A DNA stretch of 19,690 bases. Origin: Alteromonadaceae bacterium UBA2620. GTDB taxonomy: Bacteria; Pseudomonadota; Gammaproteobacteria; Enterobacterales; Alteromonadaceae. The notes below the pieces were generated by a model that saw nothing but the letters and a program-made list of their open reading frames with translations, did not search any database and had not been told where the DNA came from. Shown here piece by piece: positions 1 through 6,457 of this stretch. The number at the start of each line of letters is the position of its first letter. Position 1 is the first letter of the stretch. A program made the position numbers and the translations under genes. The stretch lies in contig DDJQ01000075.1 in the NCBI GenBank assembly GCA_002339125.1, positions 21,121-40,810 of the forward strand, given 5' to 3'.

Positions 1-1041
1 GAGCCGGTAGGCGTTATTCTGGGGATTGCACCATGGAATGCGCCAATCATTCTGGGTACCCGGGCGGTGTCTACTGCTCTGGCGTGTGGCAATGCGGTAA
101 TCCTCAAAGCTTCTGAGATTTGCCCGCTTACACATTCGTTAATTATCGAAGCACTGGCAGAAGCAGGCTTCCCTGAAGGCACAGTGAACATCGTAACCAA
201 TTCTCAGGATGATGCTGCTGACGTAGTGGGAGCGCTGATAGATGCTAAACCGGTGAAACGGATCAACTTTACCGGTTCTACTGCAGTAGGACGGATTATC
301 GCTCGCCGTGCAGCCGACAACCTGAAACCCTGTTTGCTTGAGCTGGGAGGCAAGGCACCTTTGCTGGTGCTGGAAGACGCAAACCTCGACGAGGCTGTAA
401 AAGCGGCAGCTTTTGGCGCTTACATGAATCAAGGCCAGATTTGCATGTCTACCGAACGCCTAGTGGTGGTCGACAGTATTGCCGATGAGTTTGTTGCCGC
501 GTTTAAAGCGAAAGTTTCCACCATGGAAACCGGCGACCCGCGTGAAGGTAATACCCCATTGGGTGCGGTTATCGACATGAAAACCGTTGAAAAAGTGAAT
601 GCTCTGATTGATGACGCACTGAGTAAAGGAGCCACCCTGGTAACAGGTGGTAAAGCCGACTCGGTACTCATGCCTGCCACCGTTTTAGACGGCGTCACCG
701 AAGACATGGCGATTTATGCGGATGAAAGTTTTGGCCCTGTGGTCGCGGTGATCCGCGCTAAAGATGAAGCCGACGCCATTCGCATCGCGAACGACAGCGA
801 ATATGGCCTCAGTGCAGCGGTATTTTCTACCGACATTGCCAATGCACTCAAAGTCGCCAAACAAATCAAATCCGGTATTTGCCATGTTAACGGCCCAACC
901 GTACACGACGAGGCGCAGATGCCTTTTGGTGGCGTAGGCGACTCCGGTTACGGCCGTTTTGGTGGCAAAGCCGGCATCGATCAGTTTACTGAATTACGCT
1001 GGATAACGGTCGAAACCGAACCTGGTCATTACCCAATTTAA
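1..1041 (+). CDS. vdh: Aldehyde dehydrogenase (vanillin dehydrogenase-type), 5' end missing
   Basis: NAD(P)-dependent aldehyde dehydrogenase that probably oxidises vanillin or another aromatic aldehyde to the acid. Frame 1 is open from base 1, so the gene begins before the window. About 346 residues are visible of the roughly 480 usual for the family. Landmarks in order: APWNAP near the left edge, the NAD-binding FTGS turn (about residue 90), ELGGK with the general-base Glu (about 115), GQICMS with the catalytic Cys (about 149), ESFGPV (about 243) and the C-terminal PFGGVGDSG. The GTG at 67 is an internal Val, not a start. Substrate is inferred from the two genes downstream, which produce the aldehyde from feruloyl-CoA; the family alone would also allow benzaldehyde- or salicylaldehyde-type substrates. 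Cytosolic. Confidence 0.93.
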   Translation, partial: EPVGVILGIAPWNAPIILGTRAVSTALACGNAVILKASEICPLTHSLIIEALAEAGFPEGTVNIVTNSQDDAADVVGALIDAKPVKRINFTGSTAVGRIIARRAADNLKPCLLELGGKAPLLVLEDANLDEAVKAAAFGAYMNQGQICMSTERLVVVDSIADEFVAAFKAKVSTMETGDPREGNTPLGAVIDMKTVEKVNALIDDALSKGATLVTGGKADSVLMPATVLDGVTEDMAIYADESFGPVVAVIRAKDEADAIRIANDSEYGLSAAVFSTDIANALKVAKQIKSGICHVNGPTVHDEAQMPFGGVGDSGYGRFGGKAGIDQFTELRWITVETEPGHYPI

Positions 1042-1116
1042 CTGTACGGATGCATTGCCTTCTGCGATGCAGAGCATCGAATGCATCCCAATACTATTTT
1101 GCAAGAGGATTTGAAC

Positions 1117-1956
1117 GTGTCAGTAGAAAGAAGTGAAGAAGAAACAGTAAAGGTAATTGTTGAGAACAAAATTGCCTGGGTGTACTACAACCGCCCGGAA
1201 AAACGCAACTGCATGAGCCCCAAACTGAATCGGCAGATGATGCGCGTGCTGGAAGATCTCGAGTACCGTGACGATGTCGGTGTACTGGTGTTGTCTGGTG
1301 AAGGGACAGCCTGGACAGCCGGAATGGATTTAAAAGAGTACTTCCGCGAAAACGAAGCAAAAGGCCTGGGCGCAACCCGTAAAGCCCAGCGTGAAGCTTA
1401 CGGCTGGTGGCGTGCATTACGCTGGTATCACAAGCCCACTATCGCCATGATCAATGGCTGGTGTTTTGGCGGTGGTTACGGGCCGTTGTTCAGCTGTGAT
1501 CTGGCGGTTTCTGCAGAAGATGCCACCTTTGGCCTGAGCGAAATCAACTGGGGAATTTTACCCGGTGGCGGTGCCAGTAAAGTGGTGGCCGACCTGATGC
1601 CGCTGCGCAAAGCCATGTATCACGCCATGATGGGCGAAAATATCGACGGTAAAACCGCAGTAGAGTGGGGTCTTGTCAACGAAGCGGTGCCAGCCGATCA
1701 ACTCAAAGCACGGGTTACCGAAATGTGTAATGTGTTGCTGGAGAAAAACCCGGTTGCACTTAAGGCCACTAAAGACGCTATTCGCCGCGTGAAAGAAATG
1801 ACCTACGACAATGCTGAAGACTATCTGGTGCGCGCTCAGGAAGCGGCTAACAGCTTTGATAATGACGGCCGTAAGGAAGGCATTAAACAGTTTATAGACG
1901 ATAAAACCTATAAGCCTGGATTAGGGGCTTATGACAAATCCAAGCAACAAAACTAA
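1117..1956 (+). CDS. ech: p-Hydroxycinnamoyl-CoA hydratase/lyase (feruloyl-CoA hydratase/aldolase)
   Basis: Crotonase-fold enzyme that hydrates feruloyl- or p-coumaroyl-CoA and cleaves it to vanillin (or 4-hydroxybenzaldehyde) plus acetyl-CoA. 279 residues. I chose the GTG start at 1117: AGAGGA lies at 1104-1109 with a 7-base spacer, and this start makes the oxyanion-hole Met of TAGMDLKEYF residue 70, as in the Pseudomonas fluorescens enzyme. The in-frame ATG at 1081 has no ribosome site. Visible motifs are GWCFGGG (114-120) and FGLSEINWGI, whose Glu is the family's catalytic acid. The C-terminal KPGLGAY matches the hydroxycinnamoyl-CoA branch of crotonases rather than general enoyl-CoA hydratases. 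It lies between the aldehyde dehydrogenase and the CoA ligase as one operon. Confidence 0.92.
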   Translation: MSVERSEEETVKVIVENKIAWVYYNRPEKRNCMSPKLNRQMMRVLEDLEYRDDVGVLVLSGEGTAWTAGMDLKEYFRENEAKGLGATRKAQREAYGWWRALRWYHKPTIAMINGWCFGGGYGPLFSCDLAVSAEDATFGLSEINWGILPGGGASKVVADLMPLRKAMYHAMMGENIDGKTAVEWGLVNEAVPADQLKARVTEMCNVLLEKNPVALKATKDAIRRVKEMTYDNAEDYLVRAQEAANSFDNDGRKEGIKQFIDDKTYKPGLGAYDKSKQQN

Positions 1957-1967
1957 ACGAGGCTGAC

Positions 1968-3449
1968 ATGGATTTTGTGACCCTGCAGGCGCGATTACGG
2001 CCAGGAAGTATTGCTGTTAACGATGTCACTCACCAACGAACCTGGACTTACACCGAGTTCGATACCACCATTAACCGGCTGGTTAGCTGGTGTCAGGTTA
2101 ATGGCCTGAAGCAGGGTGACAGAGTGGCTTGTCTGTCTAAAAACCGGGCTGAGCTGGTGGCGCTTCACCTGGCTTGCGCCCGGGCCGGTTTGTTGTTTGT
2201 GCCGTTAAACTGGCGGCTGGCTAAAGAAGAGCTGGTAGCACTTATAAGTGACTGCACTCCAGCGATTCTGATTGGCGATGAAACCGCGGCAACCATGCAG
2301 TTCAGCCACTATGACATTAATCAGTTGCTGAGCGACAGTCAGAGCTTAAGTGCTGCCGGGTCTGACTACGATGAGCATGCACCATCGCTTATTTTGTACA
2401 CCTCCGGAACCACGGGTAAACCCAAGGGTATAATGCACAGCGAAGCTACGCTGATGGAAACCACTCTGAACATGACCCAGCTTGGCCATGTGAATGAGCA
2501 CAGTGTGTTTTTATGTGAAACGCCAATGTTTCATGTGATTGGCCTGGTGTCCTGTGTTCGTCCGGCACTTTACTGTGGTGGCAGCCTGGTGATTTCGGAT
2601 GCCTTTGAGCCGGGCCGCACACTGAGCAGATTGGCCGATGAATCACTTAAGATAAGCCATTATTTTTGTGTACCGCAAATGGCCAATATGCTGCGTCAGC
2701 ACGACCAGTTTGATGTGAGCAGCCTGCAAAACCTTAAAGCCTTACTGACCGGTGGGGCACCCCATCCCGAAGTGCAAATCCGCGCCTGGCTCAATGATGG
2801 TATCCCCATTGTGGATGGCTACGGCATGAGCGAAGCCGGCACGGTATTTGGCATGCCGTTTGACCTCGAACTGCTGGATAAAAACGCCGGCTGTGTTGGC
2901 CTTGCGACACCGAGGGTAAGGGTGCGCCTTACCGACGAGCAGGGTAATGAGGTGGCCGAGGGTGAAGCCGGCGAAGTGGAAATTAAAGGCGGTAACTTGT
3001 TTGTTGGTATCTGGCAGCAGGAAGCCATGTACAAACAATGCTTTACTGCAGATGGCTGGTTTAAAACCGGAGATATGGCGGTATGCAACCAAGCCGGTTT
3101 CTATCGTATTGTGGATCGCAAAAAGGATATGTTTATTTCCGGCGGCGAAAATGTTTATCCGGTAGAAGTGGAAGGAGTGGTACTGAAACATCCTGCGGTG
3201 AAAGATTGCGCTTTGATTGGCGTTCCCGATGAACGGTGGGGCGAGGTTGGCCACCTGTTTGTGGTACCCTTTAACGAACGCGACTTTGCTGATGAAGAGC
3301 AATTTCTGGCTGGCCTGAATGACCACCTTGCCCGCTATAAAGTGCCTAAATATGTCACTCTGACCGACACTATTCCTCGCAATGGCGCCGGTAAAATTTT
3401 GCGCACGGTGTTGCGTGAACAGGTAGTTCATTTGCTGACACAGCACTAA
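1968..3449 (+). CDS. fcs: Feruloyl-CoA synthetase (acyl-adenylate-forming ligase)
   Basis: ANL-superfamily ligase that activates ferulate or a related hydroxycinnamate with ATP and CoA, the first step of the pathway completed by the two genes upstream. 493 residues, usual length for short Fcs enzymes. Motifs: P-loop-like ILYTSGTTGKPKG (142-154), GYGMSEAG (A5), GWFKTGD (A7), DRKKDMFISGGENVYP (A8 hinge) and the C-terminal NGAGKILR with the adenylation Lys at about 476. The ATG follows GAGG by 5 bases and starts 11 bases after the ech stop, so the genes are co-transcribed. Ferulate is assigned from context; motifs alone would fit other carboxylate-CoA ligases. Confidence 0.9.
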   Translation: MDFVTLQARLRPGSIAVNDVTHQRTWTYTEFDTTINRLVSWCQVNGLKQGDRVACLSKNRAELVALHLACARAGLLFVPLNWRLAKEELVALISDCTPAILIGDETAATMQFSHYDINQLLSDSQSLSAAGSDYDEHAPSLILYTSGTTGKPKGIMHSEATLMETTLNMTQLGHVNEHSVFLCETPMFHVIGLVSCVRPALYCGGSLVISDAFEPGRTLSRLADESLKISHYFCVPQMANMLRQHDQFDVSSLQNLKALLTGGAPHPEVQIRAWLNDGIPIVDGYGMSEAGTVFGMPFDLELLDKNAGCVGLATPRVRVRLTDEQGNEVAEGEAGEVEIKGGNLFVGIWQQEAMYKQCFTADGWFKTGDMAVCNQAGFYRIVDRKKDMFISGGENVYPVEVEGVVLKHPAVKDCALIGVPDERWGEVGHLFVVPFNERDFADEEQFLAGLNDHLARYKVPKYVTLTDTIPRNGAGKILRTVLREQVVHLLTQH

Positions 3450-3471
3450 CTGTCTTCTCAAACCTTACAGT

Positions 3472-3495
3472 ACCGGATAAAGCGCTAAATCCGGT
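3472..3495 (+). terminator. Weak hairpin after the ferulate operon
   Basis: ACCGGAT (3472-3478) is perfectly complementary to ATCCGGT (3489-3495) across a 10-base loop, 22 bases after the fcs stop. No U-tract follows, so it may be a processing or stabilising hairpin rather than an intrinsic terminator. Confidence 0.35.
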
Positions 3496-3509
3496 GCTGA
3501 CCTCCCGGC

Positions 3510-3543
3510 TTTACTACCATTAAAAAGCAAAAGTCCGTATAAT
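3510..3543 (+). promoter_or_regulatory. Probable prfC promoter
   Basis: A perfect TATAAT at 3538-3543 is followed by a GC-rich stretch (CCCGCG), about 95 bases upstream of the prfC ATG. The -35 is poor: TTTACT at 3510-3515 is spaced too widely, so only the -10 is firm. The promoter now drives only a truncated prfC start and reads into the left end of the ICE. Confidence 0.5.
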
Positions 3544-3558
3544 CCCGCGAAAACGTAA

Positions 3559-3609
3559 GGCCTGAGTTTTGCCAGCAAGGCAAGGATTACTGTAATCACG
3601 CTCAGGGCC
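3559..3609 (+). promoter_or_regulatory. Foldable 5' leader of prfC (three-way-junction-like)
   Basis: GGCCTGAG (3559-3566) pairs with CTCAGGGCC (3601-3609, one bulged G). Inside are two smaller hairpins: TTGCC/GGCAA (3569-3573 with 3579-3583) and GATTA/TAATC (3585-3589 with 3593-3597). The segment lies between the TATAAT and the prfC ATG. I recognise no named RNA family. Autoregulation of RF3 synthesis or transcript stability are possible roles; neither is shown. Confidence 0.4.
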
Positions 3610-3638
3610 AGCTCCCGAATAAAAATCAGGTTTAGTGA

Positions 3639-3725
3639 ATGACCCAGCTGCTAGAAGAAATTAAGCGTCGTCGCACGTTTGCGATCATTTCGCACCCTGA
3701 TGCCGCCCAGCCTTTCAACGCTTAA
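3639..3725 (+). pseudogene. prfC: 5' stub of prfC (peptide chain release factor 3), cut by ICE insertion
   Basis: The reading frame from ATG 3639 contains RRTFAIISHPDA, the invariant RF3 N-terminus just before the GTPase P-loop. In intact RF3 this continues G-K-T-T; here it switches to A-Q-P-F-N-A and a stop at 3723-3725, giving 28 codons. The upstream promoter, leader and AGG ribosome site are retained. This is what the chromosomal left side looks like after an SXT/R391 ICE integrates at the 5' end of prfC; in that family the other end of the ICE supplies a replacement start for the displaced gene, so RF3 is probably still made from beyond the window. It is not expected to be functional by itself. 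Confidence 0.88.
3688..3705. other. attL: left ICE-chromosome junction in prfC
   Basis: The prfC coding identity runs through His-Pro-Asp-Ala and ends at about 3705. The SXT/R391 attachment core is a short (about 17 bp) sequence in this part of prfC, so the crossover is placed in this interval. The exact bases of the core cannot be fixed without the right end or an empty site. Confidence 0.75.
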
Positions 3726-3837
3726 AACCACCTTTCATTGCACACCACAATCACATCTCTACGTACTGAATTTAAAGGCTTTTTGTCTTTTTCTCGTTTC
3801 TTTGCTTTTCAATGATGTTCAAGCGTAACCTCGGAAA

Positions 3838-4200
3838 GTGTGTACAAACTTGAGTACAAATCGCCATATTTACCGTTTTTAGCGAAATTCCATGACACAA
3901 ACCTGGCTGTAGGCCTTGTGGTTACTGGGTTTGACGTAAAAAGTACTACCGTTAAAAAGAGTCTCTTTTTTTGGTAAATGTTTTCTTCTGTACCAAATTA
4001 CAAAATTTAATGAGGGAGTTTATTATTGGTGTAATTTTTGCTTTAGTGTTTGTTTTTGAAGATGCTTGAAGCGAACCAATACGGTTATTTCTAATTGAGA
4101 TATCAGACTTACCTTCAAATTTAGTTGCTGTTAACACCATCATTTTGCACTTTATTTTCGACCTGTGTGTACAAAATTTCCTGTAACTGTGTACAAACTT
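3838..4200. repeat. Dispersed TGTGTACAAA repeats near attL
   Basis: Three copies of a TGTGTACAAA(A/C)TT-like element lie on the same strand: 3838-3851, 4165-4179 and 4188-4200, plus a partial GAGTACAAAT at 3852-3861. Position close to attL and repeat size suggest arm-type binding sites for Int or a host factor, but nothing in the sequence proves it. Confidence 0.45.
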
Positions 4201-4272
4201 CCTCTTTGTTGCACTTATCTTCTGGCGATTTGACGCGAGTTCTTCTGTAGCCCATGCTGTATAAGGGCTGAG

Positions 4273-4350
4273 CGACAAAAGTACTTAGGGAGTTTGATGC
4301 GTCAGTTCGCGATTATCAGCGAGAGTATCGCTCTTTTGTCGATGACAAAA
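4273..4350. repeat. Overlapping inverted repeats, mutually exclusive pairings
   Basis: CGACAAAAG (4273-4281) is complementary to CTTTTGTCG (4333-4341). The latter also pairs locally with its right neighbour: TTTTGTC (4334-4340) and GACAAAA (4344-4350) around a 3-base loop. A further AGCGA/TCGCT hairpin lies just upstream. This could be a protein-binding array or an alternative RNA fold upstream of hipBA. Confidence 0.4.
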
Positions 4351-4452
4351 ATCTCCTTCTACTTATATGTAATTATGTATCAGGTCATGGCTTTTGATAT
4401 GTAATGGCTAATCGAATTTGTGTTATTTGAGTTACTGTGATATGTTTTTGTA

Positions 4453-4458
4453 TATAAT
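4453..4458 (+). promoter_or_regulatory. -10 element for hipBA
   Basis: A perfect TATAAT sits 33 bases upstream of the hipB ATG in AT-rich DNA. No good -35 is present at 17 bases. HipB-type antitoxins usually repress their own promoter; I do not see the E. coli TATCC-N8-GGATA operator here. Confidence 0.5.
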
Positions 4459-4490
4459 TATTCTTAAGTGATGCATTAAGGCGTATCGAA

Positions 4491-4811
4491 ATGAGCTATG
4501 TAACAGAGCAGATACTAGAAAGTCTTCGAGAAGCTCGGGTACGAAAGGGGTTTAGCCAGAGAGAGTTAAGTGCTCGTTCGGGTGTGCCTCAAAGCCATAT
4601 TTCGAAAATCGAGTCTGGCAGTGTTGATTTAAGAATATCCAGTTTGATTGCACTTGCCCGTGTACTAGACCTAGAGCTATTGGTTGCGCCTAAAAAGTCT
4701 GTACCTGCCATCAAGTCGATCATTCGAAGTGGCCAAGGTATTAACGGCATCAGCGATGAGGGTGAGCCAATGTCGCCCGCGTATCAGTTAGAGGAAGACG
4801 ACGATGACTAA
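4491..4811 (+). CDS. hipB: HipB-like antitoxin, Xre-family HTH
   Basis: 106-residue DNA-binding antitoxin that should neutralise the HipA kinase encoded just downstream and repress the operon. A Cro/CI-type helix-turn-helix occupies about residues 16-60, with FSQRELSARSGVPQSHISKIE as its core (HTH_3). The tail is acidic, ending in E-E-D-D-D-D, which may be the part contacting HipA. ATG 4491 follows AAGG by about 9 bases. The stop overlaps the hipA start by 8 bases, indicating translational coupling, as is normal for hipBA pairs. In R391 a hipAB-like pair is reported to stabilise the ICE; it is not universal in the family. Confidence 0.85.
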   Translation: MSYVTEQILESLREARVRKGFSQRELSARSGVPQSHISKIESGSVDLRISSLIALARVLDLELLVAPKKSVPAIKSIIRSGQGINGISDEGEPMSPAYQLEEDDDD

Positions 4812-6033
4812 CCATGTCTCTACGCTCAACGTATTGCTCTATGGTGAACCGATCGCAACGATCACCAACGTGGGTAATGACAGAACACTTTTTGCCTTTA
4901 TGGATTCGTACATTAATGACGAATCGCGGCCTGTGTTAGGGCTTGGCTTTAAAGATTCGCTCGGTGGCCTGCTGACTAGCTTCAAACCTACCCAAAATAA
5001 GTTAACCCCGTTTTTCTCCAACCTTTTACCAGAAGAAACCATGCGTAATTACCTGGCTGAGCGTGCTGGTGTGAACCCAGCACGGGAATTTTTTCTATTG
5101 TGGGTACTGGGGCAGGATCTGGCTGGAGCGATCACGGTTGAGCCTGCGGATGGTGAAGCCTTACCACCTAATGTGCATCAAGGTATTGAAGATAAAACGA
5201 AAATAGATGCTCCAATGCGTTTTTCATTGGCGGGTGTGCAATTGAAGTTTTCAGCCGTGCAACAGGCTAACGGCGGCTTGACCATTCCAGCAACTGGTAA
5301 AGGTGGCTCTTGGATTGTGAAGTTGCCGTCATCTCGATTTGACGCTGTGCCAGAAAATGAATATTCGATGATGGAACTGGCTCGATTGCTTGGGATGGAT
5401 GTGCCAGAGACTCAGCTACTTTCCATTAACCAGATTGCTAATATCCCAGATGGTATTGGTAAATTTGGTGATGCTTTTAAAAATGCTCAGGCGTTTGTGA
5501 TCAAGCGCTTTGATCGTGCAGGTGATCAAGCCGTACATATTGAAGATTTTGCGCAAGTGTTTGGCGTCTATCCTCAAGATAAATACAAAAAAGCGAGTAT
5601 GCGCAATATTGCTCAGGTTATCGGCATCGAAGGTCAAGACGAGGACATCGCAGAATTTACACGCAGATTGGTGTTCAATACGTTAATTGGTAATGCCGAT
5701 ATGCATTTGAAGAATTGGTCTGTGATTTACAAAGACAAGCGCACCGCATCGATTGCGCCTGCTTATGATTTTGTCTCGACTATTCCTTATATCCCCGATG
5801 ATAGTGCATCGCTGAAGGTGAGCCGTAGCAAGAAATTCAGTGATTTCACGCTGGATGAGCTGTCACACTTAGCGGCTAAAGCCATGTTGCCAGAAAAATT
5901 GGTGTTAGATACCGCAAAGCAAACTGTAGCATGCTTCCATGAGGTATGGGCGAAAGAAAAAGCGCATTTACCCCTTACTAAGTCAGTGATTGAAGCCATC
6001 GAAACGCACTTACGAAGCATACCGCTACGCTAA
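4804..6033 (+). CDS. hipA: HipA-like serine/threonine kinase toxin
   Basis: 409-residue toxin of the HipA family, whose E. coli member phosphorylates glutamyl-tRNA synthetase and induces dormancy. The N-terminal 'couple_hipA' region covers about residues 1-115. The kinase domain shows SLAGVQLKFS (141-150, P-loop-like), WIVKLPS (170-176), and FVIKRFDR (231-238). The catalytic loop NADMHLKNW (297-305) gives Asp299 and Asn304, and AYDFVS (320-325) gives the metal-binding Asp322. These sit exactly ten residues before E. coli Asp309, Asn314 and Asp332, so the active site looks intact. It overlaps hipB by 8 bases. Its position between attL and xis fits an addiction role keeping the ICE in the population; the cellular target is not known from sequence. 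Confidence 0.9.
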   Translation: MTNHVSTLNVLLYGEPIATITNVGNDRTLFAFMDSYINDESRPVLGLGFKDSLGGLLTSFKPTQNKLTPFFSNLLPEETMRNYLAERAGVNPAREFFLLWVLGQDLAGAITVEPADGEALPPNVHQGIEDKTKIDAPMRFSLAGVQLKFSAVQQANGGLTIPATGKGGSWIVKLPSSRFDAVPENEYSMMELARLLGMDVPETQLLSINQIANIPDGIGKFGDAFKNAQAFVIKRFDRAGDQAVHIEDFAQVFGVYPQDKYKKASMRNIAQVIGIEGQDEDIAEFTRRLVFNTLIGNADMHLKNWSVIYKDKRTASIAPAYDFVSTIPYIPDDSASLKVSRSKKFSDFTLDELSHLAAKAMLPEKLVLDTAKQTVACFHEVWAKEKAHLPLTKSVIEAIETHLRSIPLR

Positions 6034-6087
6034 ATTCCTAGTAGCTAGAGCGTGCATATCTATAAAGATGGTTTAACTTAATGCGAT

Positions 6088-6110
6088 TTTACGGCGCTTT
6101 TCGCCGTAAA
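6088..6110 (+). terminator. Perfect 9-bp hairpin after hipA
   Basis: TTTACGGCG (6088-6096) and CGCCGTAAA (6102-6110) form a perfect 9-bp stem with a 5-base loop, 55 bases after the hipA stop. It ends in AAA with no U-run, so termination is plausible but not textbook. Confidence 0.5.
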
Positions 6111-6133
6111 CTGGAAATTTGGTAAACTGCACA

Positions 6134-6149
6134 ATGATACCGGTGTCAT
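6134..6149. promoter_or_regulatory. Near-perfect palindrome upstream of xis
   Basis: ATGATACCGGTGTCAT is a 16-bp palindrome with a single mismatched pair, 101 bases upstream of the xis start. Size and place fit an operator or recombination-directionality site, inferred only. Confidence 0.4.
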
Positions 6150-6249
6150 GATAAGGCTGATCTTCTGAACAAATCATGCATCTTTCTGACCATCAACAAG
6201 TGATGAATCAGGCGATGATAGCTTTACATTGATTTTCAGGAGAATGCAG

Positions 6250-6444
6250 ATGACAGCAGTAGCGCACCAGGTAACCCCTTTTCTAACATCTTACGAAGTG
6301 ATGGCTCGTTACCACATTAGCTATACGACGCTCTGGCGAAGAATAAAAGATGGCAGCTTGCCGCAACCTCGTATTAACCGAAATACGCGAAATAAGCTGT
6401 GGCACATTGAAGACTTGGAAGAGTATGAGAAGAAAGAGGACTGA
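6250..6444 (+). CDS. xis: Excisionase / AlpA-like winged-helix DNA-binding protein
   Basis: 64-residue basic protein with a MerR/AlpA-type helix-turn-helix: LTSYEVMARYHISYTTLWRR followed by a KDGSLPQP wing and a C-terminal WHIEDLEEYE helix. Such proteins bind attachment-site DNA and push a tyrosine recombinase towards excision. Start chosen at ATG 6250 because AGGAG (6238-6242) is 7 bases upstream; the ATG at 6244 is too close and TTG 6229 precedes the ribosome site. It is convergent with int, with 11 bases between stop codons, as in SXT/R391 ICEs. It could also act as a transcriptional regulator, as AlpA does. Confidence 0.8.
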   Translation: MTAVAHQVTPFLTSYEVMARYHISYTTLWRRIKDGSLPQPRINRNTRNKLWHIEDLEEYEKKED

Positions 6445-6457
6445 GCCTCTTTCTTTT
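6428..6457. terminator. Bidirectional terminator shared by xis and int
   Basis: AAGAAAGAGG (6430-6439) and CCTCTTTCTT (6446-6455) form a perfect 10-bp stem with a 6-base loop. Flanking A and T residues provide U-tracts in both directions. The xis stop codon lies in the loop region and the int stop overlaps the right arm, so one hairpin ends both convergent genes. Confidence 0.75.

Larger units (their letters stand above)
3726..4452. other. AT-rich intergenic DNA between attL and hipBA
   Basis: No convincing gene. A minus-strand open frame (3952-4278, 108 codons) would start with TTG, is rich in Lys, Ser and Thr, shows no recognisable domain and overlaps the repeats; I consider it unlikely to be expressed. 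The stretch holds TGTGTACAAA repeats and a set of competing inverted repeats at 4273-4350, described separately. Being between the recombination site and the recombination genes, it may be part of the attP arm DNA. Confidence 0.5.

Noticed and set aside
2742..3461. 239-codon open frame on the minus strand
   Set aside because: It lies wholly opposite fcs, whose motifs are continuous and convincing; the reverse frame has no domain and is a composition shadow.
3952..4278. 108-codon open frame on the minus strand upstream of hipBA
   Set aside because: TTG start without a clear ribosome site, low-complexity Lys/Ser/Thr composition, no domain, and overlap with the repeat DNA near attL. Not called as a gene.
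4441..4490. E. coli-type HipB operator (TATCC-N8-GGATA)
   Set aside because: No such sequence upstream of hipB; only the -10 element is visible, so the operator of this pair is different or not identifiable.
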